From an uncultured Acetatifactor sp. (GTDB taxonomy: Bacteria; Bacillota; Clostridia; Lachnospirales; Lachnospiraceae), in the NCBI GenBank assembly GCA_910588225.1, contig CAJUQT010000003.1, positions 1 through 64,000 on the forward strand: 64,000 nucleotides of DNA, read 5' to 3'. A program made the position numbers and the translations under genes. Under the pieces are notes generated by a model, which was not told the origin of the DNA, did no database searches, and saw only the letters and a list, made by a program, of their open reading frames with translations. Of this stretch, positions 1-7,702 are shown piece after piece. The first letter of the stretch is position 1, and every line of letters starts with the position of its first letter.

Positions 1-58
1 AACCAGGAAGGTAAGAGAGATGTTTTGTGAGTTTGGATACAGTGTTCGGTTTTGAAGG

Positions 59-64
59 TATAAT
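59..64 (+). promoter_or_regulatory. possible -10 box ahead of the response regulator
   Basis: A perfect TATAAT lies here, about 160 bases before the response regulator start. The hexamer 17 bases upstream (GATACA) is a poor -35 match, so this may be an activator-dependent promoter or chance in AT-rich DNA. Confidence 0.3.
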
Positions 65-68
65 ATTA

Positions 69-136
69 TTTGTATGATAAATTGTATTAGATTTTATGAA
101 AGTTTGTATGATAAATTGTATTAGATTTTATGAAAG
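69..136. repeat. 34-bp tandem direct repeat, two copies
   Basis: Two identical 34-bp units (69-102 and 103-136) stand head to tail in AT-rich DNA. Each begins TTTGTATGATAAATTG and ends TTTTATGAAAG. They lie between a possible -10 box and a terminator-like hairpin, upstream of the two-component genes. They may be a local duplication or repeated binding sites. Confidence 0.9.
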
Positions 137-141
137 ACTGT

Positions 142-170
142 AAAAAGAGTAGATTTTCTACTCTTTTTTA
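142..170 (+). terminator. terminator-like hairpin before the response regulator
   Basis: The 11-bp stem AAAAAGAGTAG / CTACTCTTTTT (142-152 with 158-168) closes a 5-base loop and ends in a T-run. It could end a gene to the left of the window. If the -10 at 59 is real, it would instead sit in the leader as an attenuator. Confidence 0.6.
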
Positions 171-225
171 TATTATGAAAGATAACTGTTTATTCGGAAG
201 ACTGCGGAAAGGTAGGGATAAAAGC

Positions 226-888
226 ATGGGTATTATGCTGGTGGAAGATAATGAGGCAATCATTATGGGACTGGAGTATTTACTTTCTCAGGAAGGATAT
301 CAGGTTTTGACTGCCAGAACGGTGATGCAGGCTTCGGAAATGTTAAACAGGGAAAATTGTGAACTTGTGCTGCTTGACATTGGACTTCCGGACGGGAATG
401 GACTTGCGCTGTGCAGACGAATCAGGCAGGAATGGCAGATTCCTGTAATTTTTCTGACAGCCAGAGACGAGGAGGACGATGTGGTGCGGGGACTGGATAT
501 AGGTGCGGAGGATTATGTGATAAAACCTTTTCGTAACAGAGAGCTGGTATCACGGATTAAGAAAGTATTGAGCAGAAATGGGAAGGGAAACAGAATTCTT
601 TCCTGCAGAGACATTTTTCTGAATCCGGAGACAGGGAAGGTGCGTCGTAATGATAGAGAAATATCGCTGACAAAACTGGAATATAAAATTCTTTACAATA
701 TGATGTCCTGTCCGGGAAAGCTTTTTACCAGGGATGAAATTTTAGCTGACATATGGGATGTATCAGGCAATTTTGTAAATGATAATACCCTGTCGGTTAC
801 AATGAAGAGACTTCGGGAGAAACTGGGAGACACCCGCGGCCAGACTATCAGGACAGTGCGGGGAATGGGATACAGGCTGGAAAGATAA
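226..888 (+). CDS. OmpR-family response regulator
   Basis: DNA-binding response regulator of the two-component system completed by the next gene. The receiver domain covers about residues 1-115, with the phospho-acceptor Asp51 in LVLLDIGLPDG and the conserved Lys100 in YVIKPF. A winged-helix trans_reg_C domain follows to the C-terminus and ends in the typical VRGMGYRLER. The frame is open from 130, but ATG 226 is chosen because the protein then begins MGIMLVEDNEA, as the family does, with AGGTAGGG about 8 bases upstream. It precedes the kinase by 33 bases and probably controls the ABC transporter downstream, as in BceRS-type peptide-sensing modules. The physiological signal is not visible. 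Confidence 0.93.
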   Translation: MGIMLVEDNEAIIMGLEYLLSQEGYQVLTARTVMQASEMLNRENCELVLLDIGLPDGNGLALCRRIRQEWQIPVIFLTARDEEDDVVRGLDIGAEDYVIKPFRNRELVSRIKKVLSRNGKGNRILSCRDIFLNPETGKVRRNDREISLTKLEYKILYNMMSCPGKLFTRDEILADIWDVSGNFVNDNTLSVTMKRLREKLGDTRGQTIRTVRGMGYRLER

Positions 889-921
889 TGTGAAACAGGA
901 AAGGGCAGGGACGAAGCAGGA

Positions 922-2154
922 ATGAAAATAATCTGGAACAGAGAATTAAGAAGAATGGCCATGGCCGCCAGTGCAGTATTTTTATTCAGTTGCTTTTTCG
1001 TCAATTTCTGTGTGGGAAGGTATGCTGCCAGTGTAAGAACCGAATATAATGAGATGCTGGCTGTCCTGTTCGGAAATGTGATGCAGGCATATCCTGACAT
1101 AAAAGAGGAAGAAGTGATAGCGGTTCTGAATGAACCCGGGAATAGAAATTATGGAGCGGATATTCTTGCTCGATATGGCGTCTATGAGGACTATGGTGCC
1201 TCTTCTTTTGCAGCACAGGAGAGGCACTTCCTTTTTATGACTATCTGGGCAAATGGCATTTTGATTTTGGTCTGTCTGACGGTTGGTGCATTCATTTTGC
1301 TGTATCTCAGGAAACGTCAGCAGGAAATTGCTCATTTGACAGACTATATGATTGCGCTGAATAGGGACGGCTATGAACTGGAGATGGATAATAATGCGGA
1401 TGACGAGTTGAGCGGACTCCGCAACGAGATATATAAGCTGACCGTTTTACTGAAAGAACAGGCGAAAGAGGCTGTCAGCCAGAAGCAGGTGCTGGCGGAT
1501 ACTATGGTGAACATATCCCATCAGCTTAAAACGCCGCTTACTTCGGCGACAGTTCTTGCAGATAATCTGTCTGATAATCCGGATATGGATAGAAAGACGA
1601 GACAGCATTTTCTGTCGGAGATTACCCGTCAGATTACGGGTATGTCCTGGCTGATTACCGTAATGTTAAAAATGGCCAGACTGGACGCCGAAGTTGTGGA
1701 ACTTGAGAATACAAAACTTGGCGTAAAGGAATTGGTGGATGAGGTGATTGAGCGGCTGGAGCTTGCAACAGAGTGGAAAAATCTTACCATATCGGTAAAT
1801 ATTCCTCAGGAGGCACAGTTTATGGCAGACAGAAAATGGATGTCTGAAGCAGTGATGAATATTGTCAAAAATGCACTGGAGCATAGTCCTGTGGGCGGCA
1901 GGGTGGAAATAACAGGGGAGGAAAATGAAATTTACACGCAGATATCAGTCAGGGATTATGGAAAGGGAATTACAGAAGAAGAAAGGAAGAAGCTTTTTCA
2001 ACGTTTTTATAACGGAAGTTCTATGAGAGAAGACAGTGTGGGGATTGGACTGGCGCTGGCGAAGGAGATTGTGGAAAAAGAGTACGGAAGTATTTTAGTA
2101 GATTCCTGTCCAAATCATGGAACCACTTTTACACTTAGATTTATGAAGTGTTAA
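922..2154 (+). CDS. Sensor histidine kinase, two-TM
   Basis: Membrane sensor kinase partner of the upstream regulator. Hydrophobic segments at about residues 12-32 and 108-130 bracket an extracytoplasmic loop of roughly 75 residues. A short linker leads to the HisKA dimerisation helix with His200 in MVNISHQLKTPL, then a HATPase_c domain with an N-box (IVKNALEHSP), a G1 box (VRDYGKGI) and a G2 box (GIGLALAKEIV). The loop is longer than in intramembrane-sensing BceS kinases, which have almost none, so signal detection may be partly extracellular. The 33-base spacing from the regulator implies cotranscription. Confidence 0.93.
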   Translation: MKIIWNRELRRMAMAASAVFLFSCFFVNFCVGRYAASVRTEYNEMLAVLFGNVMQAYPDIKEEEVIAVLNEPGNRNYGADILARYGVYEDYGASSFAAQERHFLFMTIWANGILILVCLTVGAFILLYLRKRQQEIAHLTDYMIALNRDGYELEMDNNADDELSGLRNEIYKLTVLLKEQAKEAVSQKQVLADTMVNISHQLKTPLTSATVLADNLSDNPDMDRKTRQHFLSEITRQITGMSWLITVMLKMARLDAEVVELENTKLGVKELVDEVIERLELATEWKNLTISVNIPQEAQFMADRKWMSEAVMNIVKNALEHSPVGGRVEITGEENEIYTQISVRDYGKGITEEERKKLFQRFYNGSSMREDSVGIGLALAKEIVEKEYGSILVDSCPNHGTTFTLRFMKC

Positions 2155-2171
2155 TCCAGAATTCTTTTAAA

Positions 2172-2205
2172 ATGTCACGGAAATGTCATTTAAATTTTTT
2201 ATACT
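2172..2205 (+). promoter_or_regulatory. Direct-repeat operator and -10 before the ABC genes
   Basis: ATGTCA occurs twice (2172-2177 and 2183-2188), exactly 11 bases apart, one helical turn. This is the usual geometry for an OmpR-family dimer. TATACT at 2200-2205 follows, with no acceptable -35 at the right distance, as expected for an activator-dependent promoter. The site lies in the 168-base gap between the kinase and the transporter ATPase, so it is probably where the neighbouring regulator acts. Confidence 0.6.
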
Positions 2206-2322
2206 GAATTTATGAAAGCGGCCGTCAAACTGTACTATGACAAAAATGGCATGAATCACGGCGGTTGGAAATCTATAAAAGGACAGATCTGATTTCGTGA
2301 CAGGAGAAAGGAAGGGAGAAGA

Positions 2323-3027
2323 ATGGAGCGGAGCAATTCTCTGGAAATTCTGAGAACAGAACACTTATTTAAACGGTATGGAAAGGGGAATAATGAGGTC
2401 ATTGCGGTAAATGATGCCTGCATTTCTGTGGATCAGGGAGAGTTTGTGGCAATTGTGGGAAGCTCAGGCAGTGGGAAATCCACTCTGATGCATATGCTGG
2501 GGGGAGTGGACAGACCTACTTCCGGAAGAGTGTTGATAGAAGACAATGACATTTACAGAATGAATGACGATAAGCTTGCCGTGTTCCGAAGAAGGCAGGT
2601 GGGTTTGATTTATCAGTTTTATAATCTGATTCCTGTACTGACGGTGGAGGAAAATCTGACTCTGCCATGTGAACTGGATGGAAGAAAGCCTGATTCGGAG
2701 ATGGTTCAGGATCTGGCGGGACTTCTGGGATTAAGAGAGAGGCTGAATCACCTTCCCAATGAACTTTCCGGCGGTCAGCAGCAACGCGTGGCCATTGGCA
2801 GAGCTTTGATTACCAGACCGGCTATCCTTCTGGCGGATGAGCCTACCGGGAATCTGGACACTCGGGCGGGCAATGAAATCATGGAGCTTTTAAAGGTATC
2901 AAACCGAAGATATCGGCAGACGGTGATTATGATTACCCATAACCCGGAACTGGCAAAACAGGCAGACCGGATTCTGCGTATTGAGGACGGGTATGTGTCC
3001 GGGGGACGGAGAGGAGCGGAAGCATGA
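2323..3027 (+). CDS. ABC transporter ATP-binding protein (MacB/BceA type)
   Basis: ATPase subunit of an FtsX-type exporter or peptide-detoxification transporter. The Walker A motif GSSGSGKST is at residues 46-54, the Q-loop in LIYQFYNLIP, the signature in LSGGQQQR, Walker B in LLADEPTGNLD and the H-loop in MITHNPEL. At 234 residues it is the normal length for the LolD/MacB/BceA group. A purine-rich ribosome site (GGAAGGGAGAAG) precedes the ATG. The gene overlaps the permease by 4 bases. Its position behind a two-component system points to antimicrobial peptide resistance, but the substrate cannot be read from the sequence. Confidence 0.93.
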   Translation: MERSNSLEILRTEHLFKRYGKGNNEVIAVNDACISVDQGEFVAIVGSSGSGKSTLMHMLGGVDRPTSGRVLIEDNDIYRMNDDKLAVFRRRQVGLIYQFYNLIPVLTVEENLTLPCELDGRKPDSEMVQDLAGLLGLRERLNHLPNELSGGQQQRVAIGRALITRPAILLADEPTGNLDTRAGNEIMELLKVSNRRYRQTVIMITHNPELAKQADRILRIEDGYVSGGRRGAEA

Positions 3028-5633
3028 GAAGCAAAGAAAATGTGCTGAAACAATGTTGCTGCCGTTCACTGAGAGAGAATCGGAAACGCACTGCTGTGAC
3101 GATTGTGGGCATTGTCATGGCGGCCGCACTGATAACGGCAGTGGCCTGTATGGTGGTAAGCTTTCGGGCAAGTATGATAGCCTATGAACGGCTGCAGAAC
3201 GGAGATTTTCATTATTGCTTTCAGGAAGTGCCGCAGGAATATCTGAAATATTTTCCCAACAATCAGTATATCCGGAAATACGGACTGACAGAAGAAATCG
3301 GATATGCAGTGCTGGAAGGGAGCCAGAACCCCGATAAGCCTTACCTTTATCTGTCTGCCATAGACGAGACGGCGGAGGGCGCGCTGGCATTGCAGCTTAT
3401 AGAGGGAAGAATGCCGGAGAACGCTTCAGAGATTGTAATCGGAAGGCATATCCGCAGCAATGGTATGGTAGAGCTGGAAGTGGGAGACGTTCTGAACCTT
3501 TCCATAGGGGACAGAATGTCGGAAGGATACAGAGTGCCGCAGGATACTCCTTACTTGAAGGAAGAGGAAGGGCTGGAGAATGTCAGAGAGCAGACTTATA
3601 CAATAGTCGGCATCGTGGAACGGCCCAATACGGAGGTGGAGCCCAGAATTGCACCGGGTTATTCTGTATTTACCCGTCTGGAGGAAACGGAGAGAGGAAA
3701 AGCGCTGAATGTATATGCAACTTATACAAAAAAGGGTCTGAAGCAGGCAGACCAGGTGACAGCGGGAATCCTTGGCGTCTCAGAGGAGCTTTATCAGAAC
3801 TATTATAACGGAAGAACGGAATTGTGCACAGAAGAGGAAATTCTGCAGATTCAAAGGGTTGCAAGGCGCGTATTTGAAAATTACTGGCTGCTGAAATGGG
3901 AGCTTCTGACTTTTTCTTCCAGCACCATGAATCTGTTATACGGAATGTCGGCAATTGCCGTTGTAATTATCATTATTACAAGTGTGTTCTGCATTCATAA
4001 CAGCTTTACCATCTCTTTGACAGAGAAGACAAAGCTTTACGGCAGGCTTGCTTCCGTGGGGACTACTTCGGGGCAGAGGCGGAAAATTGTCTATTATGAG
4101 GCGTGTTTTCTGGGAATTGTGGGTATTCCGCTGGGCGTGCTGAGCGGGATTGCCGCGGCGGCAATTCTTGTGAAGGCAGTGGGGGGACTTGTGGAGGACG
4201 CATTGGGCTTTCCACTGGTATTTGGTTTCTCCTGGTCCATGACTTTGCTGGCTGTCGTGCTGTCAGCGGCCACCATATTTTTCTCTGCGTTCAGATCCGC
4301 CAAGAGAGCTGGAAAAATCTCCCTTGTCAGTGCCATACGGGCCAATGACACGGTGAAGATACGCAGAAGTGAGATGCGCTGCCCGAAGATTATCGGGGAA
4401 ACGTTCGGTGTCGGCGGCAAGATTGCATATAGAAACCTGAAGCGAGCCAGGGTCAAATACCGTACTACTGTAATCTCCATTGTGATCAGTGTGGCTGTTT
4501 TTATCGGCATGTCCACCTTTGTGGAACTGATGGGGCATGCTTCTGATATTTATTATGAAAATATGACCTATCAGCTGAGGATCAGCATTTATGACTGGAA
4601 ATTCTATGACGAAGCGCTGGCTGTCACAAAAGTGGATGGTGTGCAGGAGGCCGAGATTGTGAGAGTAGCACATTTTCAGACACAGCCCGGGAACATCGCA
4701 TATACGAAAGAATACTTGAACCGGAAAGCTTTCAATGAAGAAAAAGAAAGTGAGCCGATAGTTGTATGGTCTCTGGGGGAGGAGGCTTATAAGCGATATT
4801 GCCACAGAATCGGAGTTTCTGTGGATGAGGCAAGAGATAAGGCAATCGTTGTGGCAGAATATTATGAGCAAATGCAGGATGAAGACGGTATACGATATGT
4901 GGAGGAAGGGAAGATTGCCGAATTCCGGAAGGGAGATATCATCCGGGGAGCCGGCCAGAAGGGAGAGGTGGCCATAGAAGTGCTGACACAGACAGACGAA
5001 AAAATTCTGTATCAGGCTAACAGAACCATTAATAACATTGTATTGATTGTCAGCGATCAGTGGATGGATGCGCAGACACAGCTTGACAGATATGATAATA
5101 TTGAAATCTGTATCAAATGCGATGACGCATACCAGGTGGAAGAGAGCGTGCGGGATATGAAGCTGCAGCATTATACCCTCACAAATTATGAGCAACAGTA
5201 CAGAGCGGACCGGAGTATGCATCTTGCGGTAACGATTTTCCTGTATGGCTTTATCACGGTGGTAGCGCTTATCGGGATTACCAATATTTTTAATACCATA
5301 ACCACCAATATGGAATTGCGGGCACCGGAGTTTGCCATGCTGAAATCTATGGGAATGACCGGACGGGAATTCAGGCGCATGATCTGGCTGGAAGGAGTGT
5401 TCTATGGAGGAAAATCTCTTTTCATCGGAATTCCATTTGGGATTCTGCTGTCTGTCTGCTTTCATCAGGCCTTCGGCAGAGGCATTGTCACGGGGGGATT
5501 TCACTTCCCCTGGACAGGAACGGCTGTCTCCGTTGGGGCGGTGATTGTGCTGTTGTATGTCATTATGCATTATTCCATGGGAAAGATAAACCGGAAAAAC
5601 ATTATCGAGACCATTCAGAACGAGAATATTTGA
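3024..5633 (+). CDS. FtsX-family ABC transporter permease
   Basis: Large permease (869 residues) coupled to the ATPase by an ATGA overlap. One membrane helix lies near residues 20-45. A long extracytoplasmic region follows, then a first FtsX core of three helices at about residues 305-435. A second extracytoplasmic region of about 200 residues and a second FtsX core lead to the C-terminus. Two FtsX units with large external loops is a layout seen in MacB/YknZ-like or duplicated permeases. It differs from BceB, which has ten helices and one main loop. It probably handles cell-envelope peptides or lipids, and is likely induced by the kinase and regulator upstream. Confidence 0.88.
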   Translation: MRSKENVLKQCCCRSLRENRKRTAVTIVGIVMAAALITAVACMVVSFRASMIAYERLQNGDFHYCFQEVPQEYLKYFPNNQYIRKYGLTEEIGYAVLEGSQNPDKPYLYLSAIDETAEGALALQLIEGRMPENASEIVIGRHIRSNGMVELEVGDVLNLSIGDRMSEGYRVPQDTPYLKEEEGLENVREQTYTIVGIVERPNTEVEPRIAPGYSVFTRLEETERGKALNVYATYTKKGLKQADQVTAGILGVSEELYQNYYNGRTELCTEEEILQIQRVARRVFENYWLLKWELLTFSSSTMNLLYGMSAIAVVIIIITSVFCIHNSFTISLTEKTKLYGRLASVGTTSGQRRKIVYYEACFLGIVGIPLGVLSGIAAAAILVKAVGGLVEDALGFPLVFGFSWSMTLLAVVLSAATIFFSAFRSAKRAGKISLVSAIRANDTVKIRRSEMRCPKIIGETFGVGGKIAYRNLKRARVKYRTTVISIVISVAVFIGMSTFVELMGHASDIYYENMTYQLRISIYDWKFYDEALAVTKVDGVQEAEIVRVAHFQTQPGNIAYTKEYLNRKAFNEEKESEPIVVWSLGEEAYKRYCHRIGVSVDEARDKAIVVAEYYEQMQDEDGIRYVEEGKIAEFRKGDIIRGAGQKGEVAIEVLTQTDEKILYQANRTINNIVLIVSDQWMDAQTQLDRYDNIEICIKCDDAYQVEESVRDMKLQHYTLTNYEQQYRADRSMHLAVTIFLYGFITVVALIGITNIFNTITTNMELRAPEFAMLKSMGMTGREFRRMIWLEGVFYGGKSLFIGIPFGILLSVCFHQAFGRGIVTGGFHFPWTGTAVSVGAVIVLLYVIMHYSMGKINRKNIIETIQNENI

Positions 5634-5652
5634 CAAGATTTGAAGATTATAG

Positions 5653-5681
5653 TTTCATTTTTCTTTCAAGTATGTTAGAAT
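5653..5681 (+). promoter_or_regulatory. Likely promoter of the cheV-like gene
   Basis: TTTCAT (5653-5658), a 17-base spacer, and TAGAAT (5676-5681) preceded by TG one base upstream (extended -10). The -35 is weak. The site lies 89 bases before the start codon in a 136-base intergenic region. Confidence 0.4.
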
Positions 5682-5769
5682 AGGCGTACAGAGTTTTTCA
5701 ATTTGCTCTGAATGGCGGGGAACTGTTTCTACTTGGAAAGGTTCCGGGCAGGAAAGGATATGGTTAGAG

Positions 5770-6681
5770 ATGGATAGTAAAATTTTGTTGGAAAACGGGA
5801 CCAATGAATTAATGATTTTGGAATTTCAACTGGGGGATAATTGCTATGGCATCAATGTGGCAAAGATCAGGGAGATCACAAAATACGTGCCGGTGACTCC
5901 TGTCCCGAATGCACATCCCAGCATAGAGGGTGTTTTCATGCCCAGGGACGTGATGATTACCGCAATCGATCTGAAAAACTGTCTTGGCCGCGGCCAGTCT
6001 GACCCGAAGGGATTGTTCATTATCACTAATTTTAATAAGCTTGATATTGCTTTTCATGTAGATAATGTACTGGGGATCCACACTGTATCATGGACTGAAA
6101 TCATTAAGCCGGAGGTTACTATTTCCAGTGCGGAAGAGGGGGTAGCCATTGGCATTGTCAAGAAGGAAGACAGACTGATTATCATTCTGGATTTTGAGAA
6201 GATTGTCACTGATATCAATCCGGAGACGGGGCTGAAGGTTTCTGATATCAACGATTTGGGAGAACGGCATAGAAGTCAGGTACCTATTCTGATTGCGGAG
6301 GATTCGGCGCTTTTGAATAAGCTGATTGTGGACTGCCTGAAGAAAGCGGGCTATGAGAATCTGACACATACAGAGAATGGAAAGCAGGCGTATGATATTA
6401 TCAGCAGGTGTAAATCCTATGGTACTCTGCACGATCATGTGCGGCTGGTTATTTCCGATATAGAGATGCCGGAGATGGATGGGCACAGACTCACCAAGCT
6501 GATTAAGTCGGATGAAGCTACAGCCCACATTCCTGTGGTTCTGTTCTCCTCTCTTGTAAATGACGAGATGAGAAGAAAAGGAGAATCACTGGGGGCAGAT
6601 GCACAGTTATCCAAGCCTGAAATCGGAAATCTGGTAAAAATAATAGATCAGCTTGTTGCGGAAAGACATTTGAATATGTAA
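5770..6681 (+). CDS. cheV: CheV-type chemotaxis adaptor (CheW-REC)
   Basis: Coupling protein that links chemoreceptors to the CheA kinase and is tuned by phosphorylation. A CheW-like domain occupies about residues 14-155 (opening LEFQLGDNCYGINVAKIREI). A receiver domain follows at about 173-300, with acidic residues in LIAEDSALLNK, the phospho-acceptor Asp in LVISDIEMPEMDG and a Ser in VVLFSSL. At 303 residues it has the standard CheV length. No other chemotaxis or flagellar gene is nearby, so it appears to be a solitary adaptor. A clear terminator follows. Confidence 0.92.
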   Translation: MDSKILLENGTNELMILEFQLGDNCYGINVAKIREITKYVPVTPVPNAHPSIEGVFMPRDVMITAIDLKNCLGRGQSDPKGLFIITNFNKLDIAFHVDNVLGIHTVSWTEIIKPEVTISSAEEGVAIGIVKKEDRLIIILDFEKIVTDINPETGLKVSDINDLGERHRSQVPILIAEDSALLNKLIVDCLKKAGYENLTHTENGKQAYDIISRCKSYGTLHDHVRLVISDIEMPEMDGHRLTKLIKSDEATAHIPVVLFSSLVNDEMRRKGESLGADAQLSKPEIGNLVKIIDQLVAERHLNM

Positions 6682-6688
6682 AGGTCTT

Positions 6689-6718
6689 AAAAGCTGGGAG
6701 AAAATATCCCGGCTTTTT
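6689..6718 (+). terminator. Terminator after cheV
   Basis: The 11-bp stem AAAAGCTGGGA / TCCCGGCTTTT (one G-T pair) is followed by a T-run, 8 bases after the cheV stop codon. Confidence 0.8.
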
Positions 6719-6721
6719 CTC

Positions 6722-6772
6722 TGTGCGCGGGACCGTATATGGAAGTTTGCTGTTAAGCTGCGGGCCGCATGG
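6722..6772. repeat. Dispersed intergenic element, copy 1
   Basis: This stretch contains TGCGCGG, then TATATGGAAGTTTGC, then GCGGGCCGCATGG. The same ordered blocks recur near 19470-19547 and 39863-39942. This copy lacks the terminal GAGTAG hairpin seen in the other two. Confidence 0.55.
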
Positions 6773-6799
6773 TGAGCAGGAAGAAAAGAATGTAAGGAA

Positions 6800-7636
6800 A
6801 TGGGTGTGGATGAATTGGATATGGAAAGGGAAAATATTCTGGAAAAGCTGGAACAGTCCGACATGATTCTGGTAGGACTGGGAGAAGACTTTGACAATAC
6901 AAGATGTCTCTGCCAAAACGATACATACCGAAATGGAATCGAAATTCTGAACAGAGCCGGTGCCGCCTGGCTGCTTCCGGCGTGGAATGAGTTTTGCAGT
7001 GAGGAGACAGGGGACAGAACAGTATTGGCCGCAATCGAGAAGGCAGCCGGTCTTCTGGAGGGGAAGAATTATTTCTGCGTTTCCGTATCGACGAACAGTG
7101 GGATCCCGCGCTTTTTTCATAGGGAGGAAAGCGCATCTCAGACGGACAGCAGAGTGGTAATGCCATGCGGTTCTATCATGAAAAAGCAGTGCACGAAAGG
7201 TTGTGGGGAGACGCCGATTCAGGTGACTGAGGAAGACAAGAGCATACTGCGGAAATTTTTCAGAGAGCTGTGGGAAGGAAATTTTTCGGGAGAGGTACCT
7301 TTTCTGACGGGGGAATGTCAGGGATGCGGCGCTCCTTTTATCCTGAATACCGTATACGCGGAAAATTATAATGAAAAGGGATATCTGGAGCAGTGGCAGC
7401 GTTACATGAAATGGCTGCAGGGGACATTGAACCGCAGACTGATGATACTGGAGCTGGGGGTTGGATTGAATTTTCCCACAGTAATTCGATGGCCCTTTGA
7501 AAAGGCTGCATTTTTCAATAAAAAGGCATATTTTTACAGAGTCAATGAAAGATTGTATCATCTGACAAAAGAGCTGTCGGAAAAAGGAAGTGGAATTGCT
7601 GAGAATGCGATTGATTGGCTGACACAGCTGTGTTAA
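6800..7636 (+). CDS. Degenerate sirtuin (SIR2)-like zinc protein
   Basis: The protein resembles the NAD-dependent deacetylase (SIR2) fold with altered active-site positions. A Rossmann-like opening (DMILVGLGEDF, residues 21-31) stands where sirtuins carry GAG(I/A)S. The segment NYFCVSVSTNSGIP (90-103) matches the sirtuin TQN(V/I)D region. MPCGS (121-125) occupies the place of the catalytic HG(S/T) motif, with Cys123 for His. Two Cys pairs (131/135 and 173/176) form a credible zinc ribbon. LELGVGLNFP (217-226) matches the late NAD-binding GTSL segment. Deacetylase activity is therefore doubtful; it may bind NAD or ADP-ribose. It is followed 66 bases later by the charged membrane-protein gene. 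The start is uncertain (6800 or ATG 6821). Confidence 0.6.
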   Translation: MGVDELDMERENILEKLEQSDMILVGLGEDFDNTRCLCQNDTYRNGIEILNRAGAAWLLPAWNEFCSEETGDRTVLAAIEKAAGLLEGKNYFCVSVSTNSGIPRFFHREESASQTDSRVVMPCGSIMKKQCTKGCGETPIQVTEEDKSILRKFFRELWEGNFSGEVPFLTGECQGCGAPFILNTVYAENYNEKGYLEQWQRYMKWLQGTLNRRLMILELGVGLNFPTVIRWPFEKAAFFNKKAYFYRVNERLYHLTKELSEKGSGIAENAIDWLTQLC

Positions 7637-7702
7637 TATATAAGGAGAGAATGATAGCAGGCGGCGGACAGACGACTGCGGAACTGAAATGGAGGAGAAA
7701 GT

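Noticed and set aside
4263..5636. Long minus-strand open frame (457 codons) opposite the ABC permease
   Set aside because: It lies wholly antisense to a clear FtsX permease, has no family pattern and is rich in His, Cys and Ile as mirror frames are.
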